The notes under the pieces were generated by a model that had not been told where the DNA came from, searched no databases, and saw only the letters and a program-made list of their open reading frames with translations. Shown piece by piece: positions 38,401 to 51,660 of a stretch of 64,000 nt of DNA. The translations under genes and the position numbers were made by a program. Each line of letters begins with the position of its first letter. Position 1 is the first letter of the stretch. This stretch comes from Hydractinia symbiolongicarpus (Eukaryota > Cnidaria > Hydrozoa > Anthoathecata > Hydractiniidae). Location: NCBI RefSeq assembly GCF_029227915.1, contig NC_079884.1, forward strand, positions 21,018,001 through 21,082,000, read 5' to 3'.

Positions 38401-38844
38401 TAACAAGTTTTTTCTTTTTCGGTTTTCGTTTTGTTTTTTCTTCCTCTTCATTTTCAACTTCGTCCTCCTTTTCTGACATACTAAAATCTGAAATGATAAT
38501 AAGAGTAAAATTGTTTTCAATGTACCAACAAATGTTAACATCAATATATCACAAGAAAGCCAGTTCAAAATTTCTCATTATTTCTTTATAATAAATTTGT
38601 CCTTTAGCATCCAAATCAAAATTTACAACTGATAATAAAAACAGAATTATTGCTTTAGTACATTCACACCTGAATCACAAACATCTTCTTCTATTTCTTC
38701 TTCTTCGTAATCGTTATCATCTTCTTCTTCATTAAAACCCCCATATGTGGTTTTATAAAAATCATCCTCCTCATCCTCTTGTTCTTCAATTAACTTTTGC
38801 ATGCGACTACCAGCATTACTTCGTTTTGGTCTGTCTGTAGCCAT
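35497..38844 (-). CDS. VPS72: Vacuolar protein sorting 72 homolog (YL1), SRCAP/TIP60 subunit
   Basis: Four exons: 38670-38844, 38338-38487, 35923-36158, 35497-35850; 915 nt, 304 residues (human about 364). YL1 is the H2A.Z-H2B chaperone subunit of SRCAP and TIP60/p400 remodellers in the nucleus. Seen: an N-terminal RPKRSNAGSRM motif with a long acidic stretch (EEDEEDDFYKTTYGGFNEEE), the part that binds H2A.Z-H2B; a Lys/Glu-rich linker with a nuclear signal (KTKRKPKKKKL); the helical segment RDKNERMRASTLMKAELLSK; and the YL1 C-terminal domain (YPEKAICVVTGHPAKYRDPQ, LPYASIEAFRYIR). The frame is consistent across all junctions. Its 2.2-kb second intron holds a foldback repeat. Confidence 0.95.
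37316..37647. mobile_element. Foldback MITE, copy 2, in a VPS72 intron
   Basis: Left AAAGAGAACCCAAGGTATAA and right ATACCTTGGGTTCCCTTTAA are inverted copies of each other and match the ends of 34173-34357. The interior includes CTCAAGATATTCACA repeated three times. It is longer than copy 1 by about 145 bp. Confidence 0.7.
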
Positions 38845-38863
38845 AGTAAAAGTATTTATATTT

Positions 38864-38866
38864 CCT
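38864..38866 (-). promoter_or_regulatory. 3' splice acceptor just upstream of the VPS72 start
   Basis: Minus strand CTGATTTCAG| with AG at 38865-38866, 20 nt before the start ATG (38842-38844). Confidence 0.6.
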
Positions 38867-40774
38867 GAAATCAGATTCTCACATTCATATAGATTTTTCA
38901 TTTCCTTTTTTTAGGTTTAGTATAGTTCTATTTAACAATGGTATTTTTAAAGTTATAAAAAAATCAAAATAAGGAAACAGTGGAAACAATTTCAAACAAA
39001 GTTTTAGAGTAGTTGATACCTAAGCCTTTTTCATTAGTGCTTATGGACACCCTTACGCTGTTGTTTAAGATTCCCAATATAATATTCTTGCTTTGTTATT
39101 CTGAGCTCCTTCTAAGCTTAAAATGAGGTTTATAGGTAAAATTGTCACTATTCAAAGTTAACCTTTCTAGAGACACCTTCACTTTTGCATGTAAAAAACC
39201 TTTTCATCTCAATCCTAATTTATATGTGCTGGCTTATTTTCTAGGGTAACCTTTTTATATTTACTCTTGCAGTTTTCATAATTACAACTTAAAAATCTTG
39301 GTTGGAAACGTTTCTAAAATCCCAGCAAACTGTTCCAAAATGTTGATCTATTTTGACCAACATCAGGTTGACATTTAGAGAGGATCGTTTAATTATGAAG
39401 AAATATATGGAAAAGTTTTTTAAACAATTCAAGCCTATCTAATTTCAATCAGGCATTGTTGAGAGAAAAAAACAACATGTAACAACTGTGTCGTTATAAT
39501 CTATTCTTAGGAACTCTATAAAAGTAACGTTGTACATTTGCATTTACAAAATATAGGACTTTATATTATATACAAACACATCTAACACATCAGAATTTAA
39601 GTTTCTTTTATTTTTTCAACAAACTTTTTTTTCTTACAGACACAAATACATAACACGCAACATGAAGTGCTTACACAGAGTTTCAATTCATTAGAACGCT
39701 CCCACCAGGTCATGATTCGCCTAATAACTGTGGAATGAAACAGTAAGCACTTTTGAGTGTAATGTATTTCAGATACAAAACTTAAAACATATAAGATTGA
39801 ACTAAAAAAATGACTTTCGCCTAATATAAAAGAGATAAAGGAAATGAATTTCTTATTTACAATTCAGGGATTATGTATCATATCTCTATAAACTTAGGGA
39901 TACAATTTACTTGAAATGCACTTTTTAAAAAATCAAATGAATGTACATGCATATCTCAGTAAAAGTACATACTTTTCCAAGAACAAGTGAAAAAGTTTGG
40001 CAATTGTCAAAGATTACAACAAACATCTTAGGTTAAGTTTTTCTAGGAGAACTTTAAAACAACTGTTAGGTATCGTTTTAGGTTATGTAACATGTACGCT
40101 AAATCAAGCGTCCAATGTTTCGTTTTGTTCAACAAATTACTGATTAATTAGTACTAAATCGTTTATCTCTATTTAAAAACCTGATAGCACTCTACACACA
40201 GCTTCATGTTGGCCTCTAACCCATCCTTCATGATAGCTAAAAAATTGAAAAATTGAAAACAAGGTAGAATTAATAATGGATTGCTAGTGTGTAACGTATT
40301 ATCATGTAGTATCAAATTAAGTAAAAGATTAATTGCAGTGATTACTATACCTTCTGGATAAAACAGTTGGTCAACAAAATTTCGGGGACAGAACAACTAA
40401 AATCTGAATTTTACTTTAGCTAATTAAATTATCTTGGGTATATGACAATTTATGTACTTTCTAGATAAAACAAATTTAAGAAAAATGACAGGAAACATTT
40501 CTACAGAATTCTTAACTTAAATTTCCTAAACTTTTTTTCAACTATACAATAATGTACAAAGAGCTATTCAATGTTGTTTTTCTTGATTGTGGTGTGAAAT
40601 AGGTGAGTTTCCCAAACTGTACAAATTCCATGTAGCTTCAAATAGACTTACATAAATTAAATTACATAATAACATGTAAATTTATGATATAGTCTGAAAT
40701 GAGGTTTGCTCCATGTAATAATTATATACAATACAAACATTTATAAAAACATTATTATAAACACAATTAATTCA
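38867..40774. other. Region between VPS72 5' end and ABL stop codon
   Basis: It carries the ABL 3' UTR and the VPS72 upstream region. AT-rich. Apart from the possible spliced exons at 39710-40396, no coding sequence is supportable. Confidence 0.5.
39710..40396 (-). other. Possible three-exon small coding unit, unknown
   Basis: Candidate exons 40351-40396, 40181-40236 and 39710-39727 have matching GT-AG borders and join in one frame. They encode CPRNFVDQLFYPEAIMKDGL, then EANMKLCVECYQLLGES and a stop. The first exon is itself preceded by an acceptor (ATTTTAG), and I find no convincing exon upstream before the ABL stop at 40775. It may be the end of a small gene, an alternative ABL 3' exon set or UTR splicing. 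I recognise no domain. Confidence 0.25.
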
Positions 40775-43700
40775 TCATAAATTTGGAAGCGAAGAACTTA
40801 ACAACTCTAAGCTTTGGCATAAAATACAAAGAGTTTTACTAAGCTTTTCCAGATCAGTAGCCGTTGCAATACGTGGAAAATTCCTAGATAAGTTGCAAAA
40901 ATCATTCACATGATTTTCAATGGTATTCAGATGTTTGTTTACTTTCATTCTTGTAACAGGGCCAATCGAGTCACGGTATTGTGACAATCCATCAACTAAA
41001 CTCATGCACTCTTTTGTAGCACTTTCAATTTTTACCCCAATATTTTCAGACTGTCTTGAATCAGCCAGTGTTATAAGGTTACTGATAGATTTGTAAACCT
41101 GTTGCATATTTTCTGAAATTGGAACTAATTCGGGCTTTAGATTTTTTGTAGAAAATTCTAAAAAATCATCTATATTCAAATCAACACTTGGGGGTGGTAC
41201 AGGTGAAGAATTGCGAGTTATTTTACTGGGCCTTGGTTTAAGCACAGGCTTTGCTGGTAATGTTGGCTTTAGGGTGCTAGTTTTCTCCTCTACTTCTTGC
41301 AGCTCAATGGTTGGTTTTGAAGGCGTGGCTGGGCGATATGGCAGGGGTGGCTTTTTTGGTTTTTTAATTAAATCGTTGTGTACAGAACGGTCATTCTCAT
41401 TGTCCAACTTAGGCTTTGGGGGCGGAGGAGGTTTGTTGACAGACAGACTTCCTCTTCGCTCATTCTTCAGTGCATGGTTAGCTACGTTAACTAAATTTTC
41501 ATTGCTTGCTATCTGCTTTTTCTTTGTAAGTACTTTCTGAAGGCCACCTTGAAGTTCATTCAAAGATATTTTTGTATTTCCGTTGTCTATTGTTGTATGG
41601 GCACTAGTAGTCACTTTATTGACATGATCAGAATTTATGGCTGTAGAATAATCTTTTTCATCTTTTTCTTTTGATTTATTTTTCTTTGCTTTCATTGACA
41701 TTGGAATAAGCGGTTTCTTTTCTTTTGGTTCACGTTCTTTCTTTTTGTTTTCTGTTTGGTTAGGTCGTGTCGCTGGTGCTCTTGGTGGCGGCAGACATGG
41801 TTTACCTGATGGAGGGGGCAAGTCTCTTTGAGACAATTTTGAAGCATCTGGTTTGTCATTTGGTTGTCCTCGTTTTGGTGGCTTAGGTGGTAGAATCATG
41901 CCCTCAATATCACTTAAGTGCATTGAAAGAGGACGTGTTTTCAAAGCTCTTTCAATCTCTATAAAAAGTAGATATAAAGATCGTAGACCATTTCCCCAAT
42001 AAATAAAAAGAAATCTTTCACATGACAAAATTTTTACACATTATAAAATGAACAGAAGAAACCCCATACATTGTAGAGACGTAGTTCTATTTAAGCTTTA
42101 TCTTCAGAGAGCGCTCAAATCAAAAAAATTTACCTTCGTCTACATTTTTTGTATCAAACATGTAATCAAGACGATGCCGGATCACTTGAAATGTTGGTCT
42201 ATCAGCTGCATTCCATTGCCAACCTAATAAGATATAATTATTTTTTTTTAAAAAAAAACGAAACTAGCATCACATATTGCAGGAAATAAGAAAATGTGTC
42301 ATTCCATTCCATGAATGTAAGATTTCAACAGGCATCACACTATCTCTGCCAAAAAAGTTGTGCTTATTGGTTTCAAAAAAACGATATTGCATTATCTCAA
42401 TTTACTGTATTTTCCGGTATGTAAAACGCGGGTTATAAGTTGATTTTTACGACTGTTGGTGCGGGTTATAATGTGGTGCGGGTTATAATGTGGTGCGGGT
42501 TATGTGATAAGTTTTATATTTTCTGTCATTTATTGTGAAATTTAAAGTTTATACATTTAATGACAAAACTAGTACCAATGGGATAATTGCGTACATTAAT
42601 ATAACTGCATGCGCGATCCTATGTCTACGTAATTTTACTTAAACTACGTGATTTAATATTTTTCACATATTGAAATTGCTTCAACTTTCTATTGCTTGCC
42701 AGCGCTAATATTACGAGCTCTCTCTCTCTCTCTCTGAAACACAATTCTGGTGATAATTTTTCTTTTGTGTTGAATGTAATTCTAATCTATTTATATCTTT
42801 CCAATCACATTGACCACATTGAAATGATTTGCTTCTGGTAATAGAACAATATAGCAGGTATCATTTTTAGGTTTAATCGACACATATTTCACAACCTAGT
42901 GCCTAGGACTTAATTATTAATTCCTGTTAAAAATATTGAAAAATGTTAAAATTAAAGTATAGATAATAATTTTCTTTTTTTATCTTTGATACCTTTGAGC
43001 AACAGGTGGCCACTGAAAATATCAAAAATAAATATAAAATACAATTGATAAGACACATGCAACTATCTCCTCCCAATTGCCACCATTCATTTTATCATGC
43101 ACACTGTGATTGCTGAGATATAAATAGATAACAAAATTCTATAAACATTAGAAAAGAATGTTCCGTACATCGCTGTTACAGACAATCCGTGATAATTATT
43201 ATGTTGTTTATTTTTATGCCAAAAAAAACTTAAATATACATAAAAAATAGAGATTTTACTTTAGATTTATAACCTGATAGCATGGGTTTTATTTTTTGTT
43301 TGTTTGTTATTTGTTTGTTTGTTTAATCGCAGGAAACAAGAGTTATTATTGGCTGAAACTAATGTTTACAAATAAAAGGAAAACAGCATTGTCAAATTAA
43401 TTTTAATTTATTATTATTTCGGCAATCGGAGACAAGGAAGTTAAGACTGAGAGAGTCGAAAGTTCAGACACTCGTTCTCGTGTTTAAGGTTCACGAGTTT
43501 AAACGTCCCCACTTGCCCCCATCATGAAAAAACAGAACACAAGCACATGTTTATAAAGTGATTAAGGTAAGTAAAAATACGCTGAATTTTTTCTTAACAC
43601 GATGCGGGTTATGCAAAGGTGCAGGTAAGTAAAACACATTGATTGAAATTTTATGCGGGTTATACGAAGGTGCGGGCTATCTAAGAGCATCTAGTTTATA

Positions 43701-46700
43701 ACTCCCTAAAAAAGCTGAGCTGCGGGTTATACGATGTGCAGGTTATATACCGGAAAAAATGACTTCTCCATATGACGTTGTAAAAGAATACAAAAATTAA
43801 CCATGGTTACAAAAGATATTTTCACAACAACAAACTTTTTTGTTTTTGCAACAACAAATTTAAAAAGAACTTACAGTCCAACATTAATTTGTAAACTGGA
43901 TCAGGACACCCTTCTGGACATTCCATTCTATAACCTTGCTCAATTAACCCATACACTTGATTCAAATCACGACCAGGATATGGTGACATTCCATATGTTG
44001 CTATCTCCCACAACAAAATACCAAACGCTACAAAGAAATTTAATACAAATGCAGAGTAACAAAATTACATAAGATGGATGCCTTTGTAGAATTTGTTTGG
44101 CAGCTACTTCTGCAAACTTACTAGATAATTTATATTCATATGTATTGGGCAGTAACAATTTCTTAAAAGGCTTAAGCCACATTTCCAATGAAGTGACATT
44201 AAACCTTTTGGTTTCGAAGTATGGCAATTGGTGTCATAACAAGGCCAAAATACAGACATACTATTAGCCACTGAAAGATTGTCTGAAAAATATTTGGGGT
44301 TCTTCAAGAAGATGGTGTGGAGTATTAATAGGTTAATCACAAGAATGGAATATTGTAAGGAGATCAAAAAGAAAGATAAATTTAGAACGGCTGGTTTCAT
44401 TTAAAGGAATTTAAAGAAATTTAAGATACATAAAGTATGTAAAATAACAATATTAAATTGAGCTTTTCTAAACCAAGTTAAAGAAACAGTAACAACAAAC
44501 TGTATTAAATATAAACACTTAGAAAAAGATTGAGCTTGTAAGCTCCATACTAATTCATATCACCGTACCCACAGTTTTAACTACCAGTAAACATAACCAA
44601 TGCAAACTAAACAAAATCTTTTTAGACAGTTTTTATAATTGAGATTTTATAGTATTTAACTTGAGATTAACATAGTACTAGCCTCGAGATAGGAAAGTAC
44701 AAGGCTTAAATATCACAGTAAAGTAATAAAAAATACATGTAATAAAATAACAGTCATAGCACATCTTTAAAGCAGAGAGACTTTTTTGCATAGAAATATC
44801 ATCAAATACACACAATTATAGTCTCTTTTTACTATGGAAGAAAATCTTATATATACACATTAGTTTTTCAATGAAATGCACAAAATTCTCAATGAAAAAA
44901 AAATGAATTAAAGCAAAGTAACAGATTTCTTACCCCACACATCTGATTTAGTTGAAAATTTGTTATATGCAAGTGCTTCTGGACTTGTCCATTTGATTGG
45001 AAATTTGGCACCGGAATGTGCTTTGTAATAATCGTACTGCATGGAACGGGCCAATCCAAAATCTGCAACCTTTATTAAGTGATGTTCACCAACTAAACAA
45101 TTTCTTGCGGCCAAGTCACTAAAAAGATAATACATGTATTTTTTTCACAATAACACTATTATTAAAATTAACAACATAAATTATAGCTTTGAATTTGTGA
45201 TTTAAACATTTTTATTAAATAAAACAGCTTCAGCAAGAGCATAAAAAATCAAGCATTCGCTTCAGAATTTTTTTAAGAATTTATTTGTTATCATAAATAT
45301 AATATTTTCCAAAAATATATAAGTGGGTGTGTGATTTGCTAAGCAAATTACAGACCCAAAATTGATTTTCATGGTGTCCAGACATGCAATTTGATATTGG
45401 TTTTATATGTGCAATTTATTAAAAGTAGCACATCAAATTCTGCTTAGACATGTCTGGAGGTGTTCAAGGGGGAGAAATAAATAAAAAAGTAAAGTTATGA
45501 AAAAAAAGTTAATTTACGATGTTTATTAAATTTTGTGGACTAGAATCAATATTTTGATATTTTGTGTTAATTTAATTTCGCGAACAGATCTTAATTCAAA
45601 TATTTCAGGCGGACTAAAATTCGCAAAATGTGGATCACGTAAAGTATAATCCACTTAAGGTAGTAAAATATTGTTAATGCTTTACAATTGTCTGTTTTCT
45701 AAATTTTAAAGATGTATTACCCAATATAAACTTCTAAACAAAAAAAGTATAACAAATTGTCAGCAAATTATTGAAAAATTTAATTTGGCATATATACTCC
45801 TAAATTGGCAATAATAAAGACAGATAAATATCTGAGGATTATAAACCCTGGTTATAAAAATGGCTCACAGACAGAAAGTATTATTATATAGATTAACTGA
45901 ACACAACAAAATCACATAAAAATATGCAAAATCTAACCGATGAATAAAATTTCGATCTTCTAGGTACTTCATAGCTGAAGACACTTGGGAAGCCATATAA
46001 AGTAAAGTTGTAGCTGGCAAGTCAGCCTTTTCAGCCTGACGCAAGTATTCCAACAAATTACCAAGTGGCATGTACTCAGTCACTATGTAAATTGGACTTT
46101 CTCTTGTACAAACACCAATGAGCTTGACAAGGTTGTCATCTTTTATTTGTTTCATCACGTCAGCCTCCTTCAAAAATTCTTCTACATCTGTTTGAGATTC
46201 CTTAAAAAACATTAAAATATATAAACAGGATAATTTAAAAATTTTGTAATGGTGGCATGTTACCCTCTTAAAATTGTGTATAAACATAGTAGTTTGCAAT
46301 AGAATGAACACACTTTTGTCAATAATTTAAAAACTTGATTTAGGAGGAAAATTGTTTCATTTTTATCCTACAGACTGCATCCTTTACCAAATTATGTTTG
46401 CAAATATGTGCAGCATTTTAGTTAAAATTCAAAGACTTCTACTTTTCTACTTTCTTACTTTCACTTTTATAAGATTTGCTTAATCTTTCCATATATAACA
46501 TCTCTTTTAGTTTGAAAGAATTTACTTAGCTTGGCATGTTTGTATTATGTGTTTTAAATGTACTCTCAGACGCAGGTAACCAAAAACAATCTTTTGCTAC
46601 TTAAAAAGACTGAAGAGGGCTGACTATACTTTTCTAAAAATTCTAGGTCATGTAGCATCTTGTTCACAGCTTCGTTTTTTGTTATTTCAGGCATCGGTTC

Positions 46701-48482
46701 AACTTAATTCTGATGCTGTACAGTGGTGGTTAGGACAAAATGCCTTGGGAACCAGGTTGGCATAATGTTTGTACAAAAAAACAATTTCTATGGTCTTTTT
46801 AAATGGTATTTAACTACTGATGCCTTACTCTAAATATGAAATCTTGTGAAAACAACCTGTGAAGCTTCATAAATTTTTAATAATTTTCACAGTGTCTTGA
46901 AAAATGTTTGCAGAAAAAATATGTATTTTAAAAAAATGAAACTATGTACATGTACCTTCAGAGTTTTCACAGCAACAGTAACACCATATTTTTTGTACTC
47001 AGCTTTATAAACCTCTCCATATTGACCACCACCAAGTTTCTGACCCATAAATATATCCATTCTAGGAATTTCCCACTCATCCTCAGTGGGAGAGAAGCCA
47101 TACACTGGAGGTTTGTCAATTTTAAGTGCAGCATATCTTAGGTTAGTTACAAGTCCTCCAGGTTCATCAGAATGATAGGCGACAAGTTCTTCCAATGTAT
47201 TAAACTTAGCTTCTTCCCTCACATAAACCTTGTCATCGTCGTCGAAATAAACACGGTAATGATAAACGCGACCATCGTAGCGTAGCGATAATGAATGTTG
47301 ACCTACTGCACTTTCACTCTCCCTCATCAAAAAACTACCATTAATTCCACTATTTAATAGATATTCCGCCCTGTTTCTGGATATTCTGCCATGATACCAG
47401 TCAAACTTATGTAAACTAGTATAAGAAACGACATATGAATATGGCAGCCAACCTATTTTACCATTTTTATTTTGTCCCTCACACCACACTTTAGAGTCGT
47501 CATAACTTATAATACGAATAAGTTCTCCTTTAGAAACCGATAACTGATTTTCATTTGAACCAGCATCAAAGTCGTATTGAACAAAAAACATTTCCGAATC
47601 ATCAATAGAGTCAATGTCAAAACTTGCAGGTGCAATTCCACCTTCTTCAGGTGGTAATGTTGGCAAAGGTCTGTTTTTCATAAAGTCTAGAGATAAATAG
47701 AATAATTTCAATGGTCAGAAGACTAAAATGTAGATCTTTTGCACTTTGAAGCACTTCTGTTGTTTGTAAATGCATTGTATTATTATGCTGACCAAAATTT
47801 TTTATTTATGTCTCCCAATGACACCAATGTAGCGTTTTTTTATTACGTTTAAGTGTTACATCATATCTTTTTTTACTAGCAGCATAAAAAATCTTAAATT
47901 AACAATATAATGGTCATGTTAAAGGTTTGTAACATACACTTTTGAAGGTTTTATAACAAAACAGAAATTTTAAGCCTCGTGAGAAAACATTTCTTAATAA
48001 TAATAACAATGCTTAAGATTCTCTCTTGTTTTTAAGATGTATATAGCAAAATTGAACTATAAAATTGAACAAAATTCAATTTTTGTTACGCCATATTAGT
48101 TTTATTTTATATGTCACATGAATTATTTTATAACATACTACAGGATGTATTGCAGTGTACAACTACTGCTTTAAGTTTGGGGACATGCATGAGATTAAAT
48201 TACCAAAATGACCCAAGGAGGTTTCACCTAAAACATGAGGTTTCACCTAAAACAAAACTCACCATGATTTGTATTGTTTTCACCAACTTGATTACTATTT
48301 TCTTGATTTCCTCCTCGCAAATCCCACGGCAAGGTAAAGCCTCCATTTTCAGAGTCTGTTATAACTTGAGAGCCTGTTGAAAATGTCCTTTGTGATATTG
48401 TAGCAGTATGTTTATGTTTTTCTTTAATGGTCTTTCCACTCTTCACCTTGTGGCCTCCCTCTTTTCCTTGATTTTGACCCAT
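40775..48482 (-). CDS. ABL1: Abl-family non-receptor tyrosine kinase
   Basis: Seven coding exons: 48263-48482, 46956-47686, 45938-46200, 44934-45118, 43875-44027, 42134-42223, 40775-41958; 2826 nt, 941 residues. Order: N-terminal MGQNQGK cap (predicted myristoylation, as in Abl isoform 1b), SH3 ([16 protein letters not shown]…), SH2 ([23 protein letters not shown]), kinase, Pro-rich linker with PxxP motifs and Lys-rich stretches, and a C-terminal F-actin-binding helical domain. In the kinase: [16 protein letters not shown]-loop, VAVK lysine, gatekeeper Thr in [34 protein letters not shown], activation-loop Tyr in [15 protein letters not shown] and [13 protein letters not shown]. The kinase appears intact and cap-regulated. 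Invertebrates carry a single pre-duplication ABL, so the symbol is for the family rather than for ABL1 against ABL2. Intron 42224-43874 holds a transposon relic. Confidence 0.97.
42410..43757. mobile_element. Nonautonomous DNA element with sub-terminal GCGGGTTATA repeats, in an ABL intron
   Basis: Left end TTTTCCGGTATGTAA and right end (reverse complement) TTTTCCGGTATATAA match 14 of 15 bases. Just inside, TGCGGGTTATA-type units occur about four times at the left (42427-42505) and about four times at the right (43602-43746), all on the same strand rather than inverted. No intact ORF lies between. The plan, inverted tips plus same-orientation arrays, is like the autonomous element 54074-56616, although the sequences differ. 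Confidence 0.6.
42717..42735. repeat. TC dinucleotide microsatellite
   Basis: An uninterrupted CT/TC run within the ABL intron element. Confidence 0.9.
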
Positions 48483-48509
48483 TGTGTAGTTGTTTAAGTC
48501 ATAATCTTA

Positions 48510-48512
48510 TCT
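48510..48512 (-). promoter_or_regulatory. 3' splice acceptor just upstream of the ABL start
   Basis: Minus strand ATGTTTTTAG| with AG at 48511-48512, 28 nt before the start ATG (48480-48482). Confidence 0.6.
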
Positions 48513-51344
48513 AAAAACATACCAGCAATAATTTAACGTGTACTCTTACACTCAGCTAGACCATAAGAAATTTAGGCAAAAATAATGCATCCCCAGTTTA
48601 AAACAACCACACACTCTCACAATATTGCATCTTATAGCGCACCTGAAAGTTCTATGTGTCTATTATTAGTTTTATATTTACCTAAATACATATTATAATT
48701 ATATAGATAGTGCAAGTCATTTTGTCCTTCTATGTGCATAGACATGTAAAGGCAATTTTTTTATTCCAGCTCTTAACTGATCCTCAATATTGGCTGACAC
48801 TAATGAGTTTTAGCATGACGTCATGTTTTGTTTTTGCATCTATAACAATACCCTACACCTTGACATAAATATCAAAAGATTTTGGCATAAACCTCAGAAA
48901 ACATCAGAAAAATCTTTTGAGGCATTTCTGACTGTGTTTGAATTAAAGATTCAGGAGCCTTACTTCTTTATATACAACTTTTAAAACAGATTACAATATT
49001 CGTTATGAAGAAAAGCCACTTAAATCTGTGTGCAAAGGTTTGGAAGACATTAAAATCATTTGCGTTTGAGAACACATTTCACACCATTGAAAGCGAAAAC
49101 TTTTTAAAGGTATTAATTTAAGGACCAAGCATTAAATGAAGTGACTTATATAGGGAGCTTATAGAGAGGGAGCTTAAAAAGAAAGTTCACTTTCCTGTTC
49201 CTGTTTTAAAATTAGGGGGTAACCAAAGCAAAAAAAGTTAAGAGTATGTAACAAAAACATGAAATATTACATATCACGAAGAAAATTCAACTTATGCTTA
49301 ACAAAAATGTCTGCAAACCTCATTAAAAAAAATGTAAAATCAGGAAAAAGGAAATGGTAAATTTGGACATAAATCAGAATCATGGCCTGTGACTAGATAT
49401 CTTACACCTTAATTAATTGCTCGGGAGGTTACTTGCTCATGGCAAGGCCTGCTTATTTTTCTAATCTTTACTTCAATAAAATAACTTTTTCAAAATTAAA
49501 AGAATCAAAAGTCCAACAAATCAAAAGAATTAGCATGAATTCAGGTTTGTGAAAGTGGTTATAAAATTAATTCTTACAAAAAGAGGAACTTTTTATTTCC
49601 AAAAAATTCTTGGATGCTAAAAAGTGCAATCTTTCTTTATTCTACAAATTAAATAGAAAAAAAAAGATATCTACTCCAATCAACACATTGCAATGCATCG
49701 ATACTGCCCATCAAGGACGCTAACAAGGGCTTGATGCAATGGAATTTTAGAAGAAAAAAAGCTATCACATATTGATCCCATCAGGCATGATATGTAATCC
49801 TCAATGTTAATCTATAATATATAGACTTAAGGTGACAATAATTTGAAATGTATTGGTTGGGACAGTTTAAAAGTAGAAACCGAAAACTGAAAGAAGTACT
49901 CGTTTCAAAATGTAAACAATTTGAACTATTACAAGCTAAACTTGCTGAGTTAATAGAAAGAGAATTATGCTTACCATGAAGTAGAATACAAAAATGTGAC
50001 AGAGATTGACACTGGTATTCTAACTGATTTACCTAAGTGTTCCAAGGAATATTCGTAAGCTCTATTAAGGAATTAAAATATTGAAAAATCCCTGAAGATT
50101 AAAAAATATAACCCTCAATTGGATTTTAAACCATACTCAAATGGATATTTGATTTTTATCAACTATGCAGTTCAATAAAATCAGCACTGTGAAAGAGATA
50201 CTATTTAGTAACAGATTACTAACAGATTAAGAATTATTTAATTTATTATGATTCCTCAAGCTCATTATTTAGCAACCTCTCCAATGTTGTAGCTTTCATT
50301 TTAACAATGGATGACGCTGGCAGAATTTTCCCGATAATTGGGCCAAAATTGAAACCTGAGGCTGACAGTTTCAACTCTGCCTTAGGAAAGAATGTTTTGA
50401 TGGGGAAAATGTTAACCTAGGGGAATCATTGAATGTACTGTGGAAAAATTAGGAAATGAAAATTTAAGAAACTATAGCACTCTTAAATTACTGACTTAAA
50501 TAAAAAGTTATTCTTAAGTTTCAATTTGCTGCAGCCAGCTTTTTTATATCACTGAGTCAAAATACTTAGATATGGTCAGGGGAAGTTAATTATTTCATTC
50601 CTTTTTGTAAGGCGACTCCAATTTAAATGGTTGTTCTACTGGCCTGACCAACCCTAATTTTCACGAAAAATAATAATATCAAGCAAAAAGTTTTAAATAA
50701 AAAAAAGGAAAACATTTTCTCATCCCATCTCCAAAATATAATGAGCATATAGAAGATAATCAATGTTATTTTTTGTTGGTTGAATGTCAATCTACAATTA
50801 TACTAAACAAGGTGAATCAATAACGTTACTTTAGGACCACTGTTGTTAAGGCCACTGGAAGTTGATTTTTTGTTCATGGTAATTTGTTGCGATAAAACTA
50901 AAAGGCGCAATGCGCTAATTTTGTAATCACAAAAATAGTTACGTAGTTAAACAGAAGTTTAAATTTTAATGTGATTTATAACATAAATTAGCTACTTTCG
51001 CTAAAGTAGTTATAATACAATCAAAAAACAAGACACATTATTGTTGTAACACCCTCCTTCTTTATGATTAATATATATGTTTAAAATTACGCTAATACAG
51101 TTGATACAATTTAGGAAAAATAATTAAAACAAAATAGAATACGGTTGTCGTAACAACCTCCTGTTATGATTTTTAAAAAAATGATTTTAACGCTGCAAAA
51201 GACTTTAAATATTCTCAACTGAAAAATCATACCTAGTCCGTCCGAAAAAGAATTTGCACTTAAATTTAGATTTTCCTATAAAACTGCACCAAAAACATTA
51301 AAAGAACACTAAAATTGTTTTTTTCATTATTCTAAGTAGGAGAA

Positions 51345-51515
51345 GAATAACTTGCTGTATAAGTTTCGAAACAGCTCAAGTATAACCTCCTGTAAAACTT
51401 TCAAAACAATGCAAGTATATTCTGTACAACTTTCAAAACAGCACAGGAATAATTCTTGCTGTAAACTTTCAAAATAACACAAGAAAAATTTTTGCTGCAT
51501 AACTTTTAAAAACAA
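51345..51515 (-). repeat. Degenerate tandem repeat, about five units of 33-38 bp
   Basis: Units contain (T)CTGTA…ACTTTCAAAACA…CAAG. The spacing is irregular (33-38 bp), so the copies have diverged. The minus-strand ORF across it (51327-51527, repeating FESLQQELFLC-like words) is a by-product. Confidence 0.75.
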
Positions 51516-51660
51516 GTTTTTGAGCATGCAAGTATTTTTATCTTTTTATCTTGAGAACTAGTTACATTTTTTCAGTGAGATAAATTATTATTATTTCTTT
51601 GCAACCAAAAAATATAAACTGCATGCGTTTATGCAAAAATACATAGAAAAAAACAGTTGT

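Noticed and set aside
38277-38591. Plus-strand ORF with FFFFGFRFVFSSSSFSTSSS
   Set aside because: Antisense of the Lys/Glu-rich VPS72 exon 38338-38487.
41211-41540. Plus-strand ORF of 109 codons
   Set aside because: Antisense of the Pro- and Lys-rich part of the ABL last exon; Gly/Phe-rich composition is the complement of Pro/Lys codons.
43440-43520. Possible tRNA-like segment (GGAGACAAGG … GTTCACGAG)
   Set aside because: It has no consistent stem pairing and lies in the interior of the ABL intron element.
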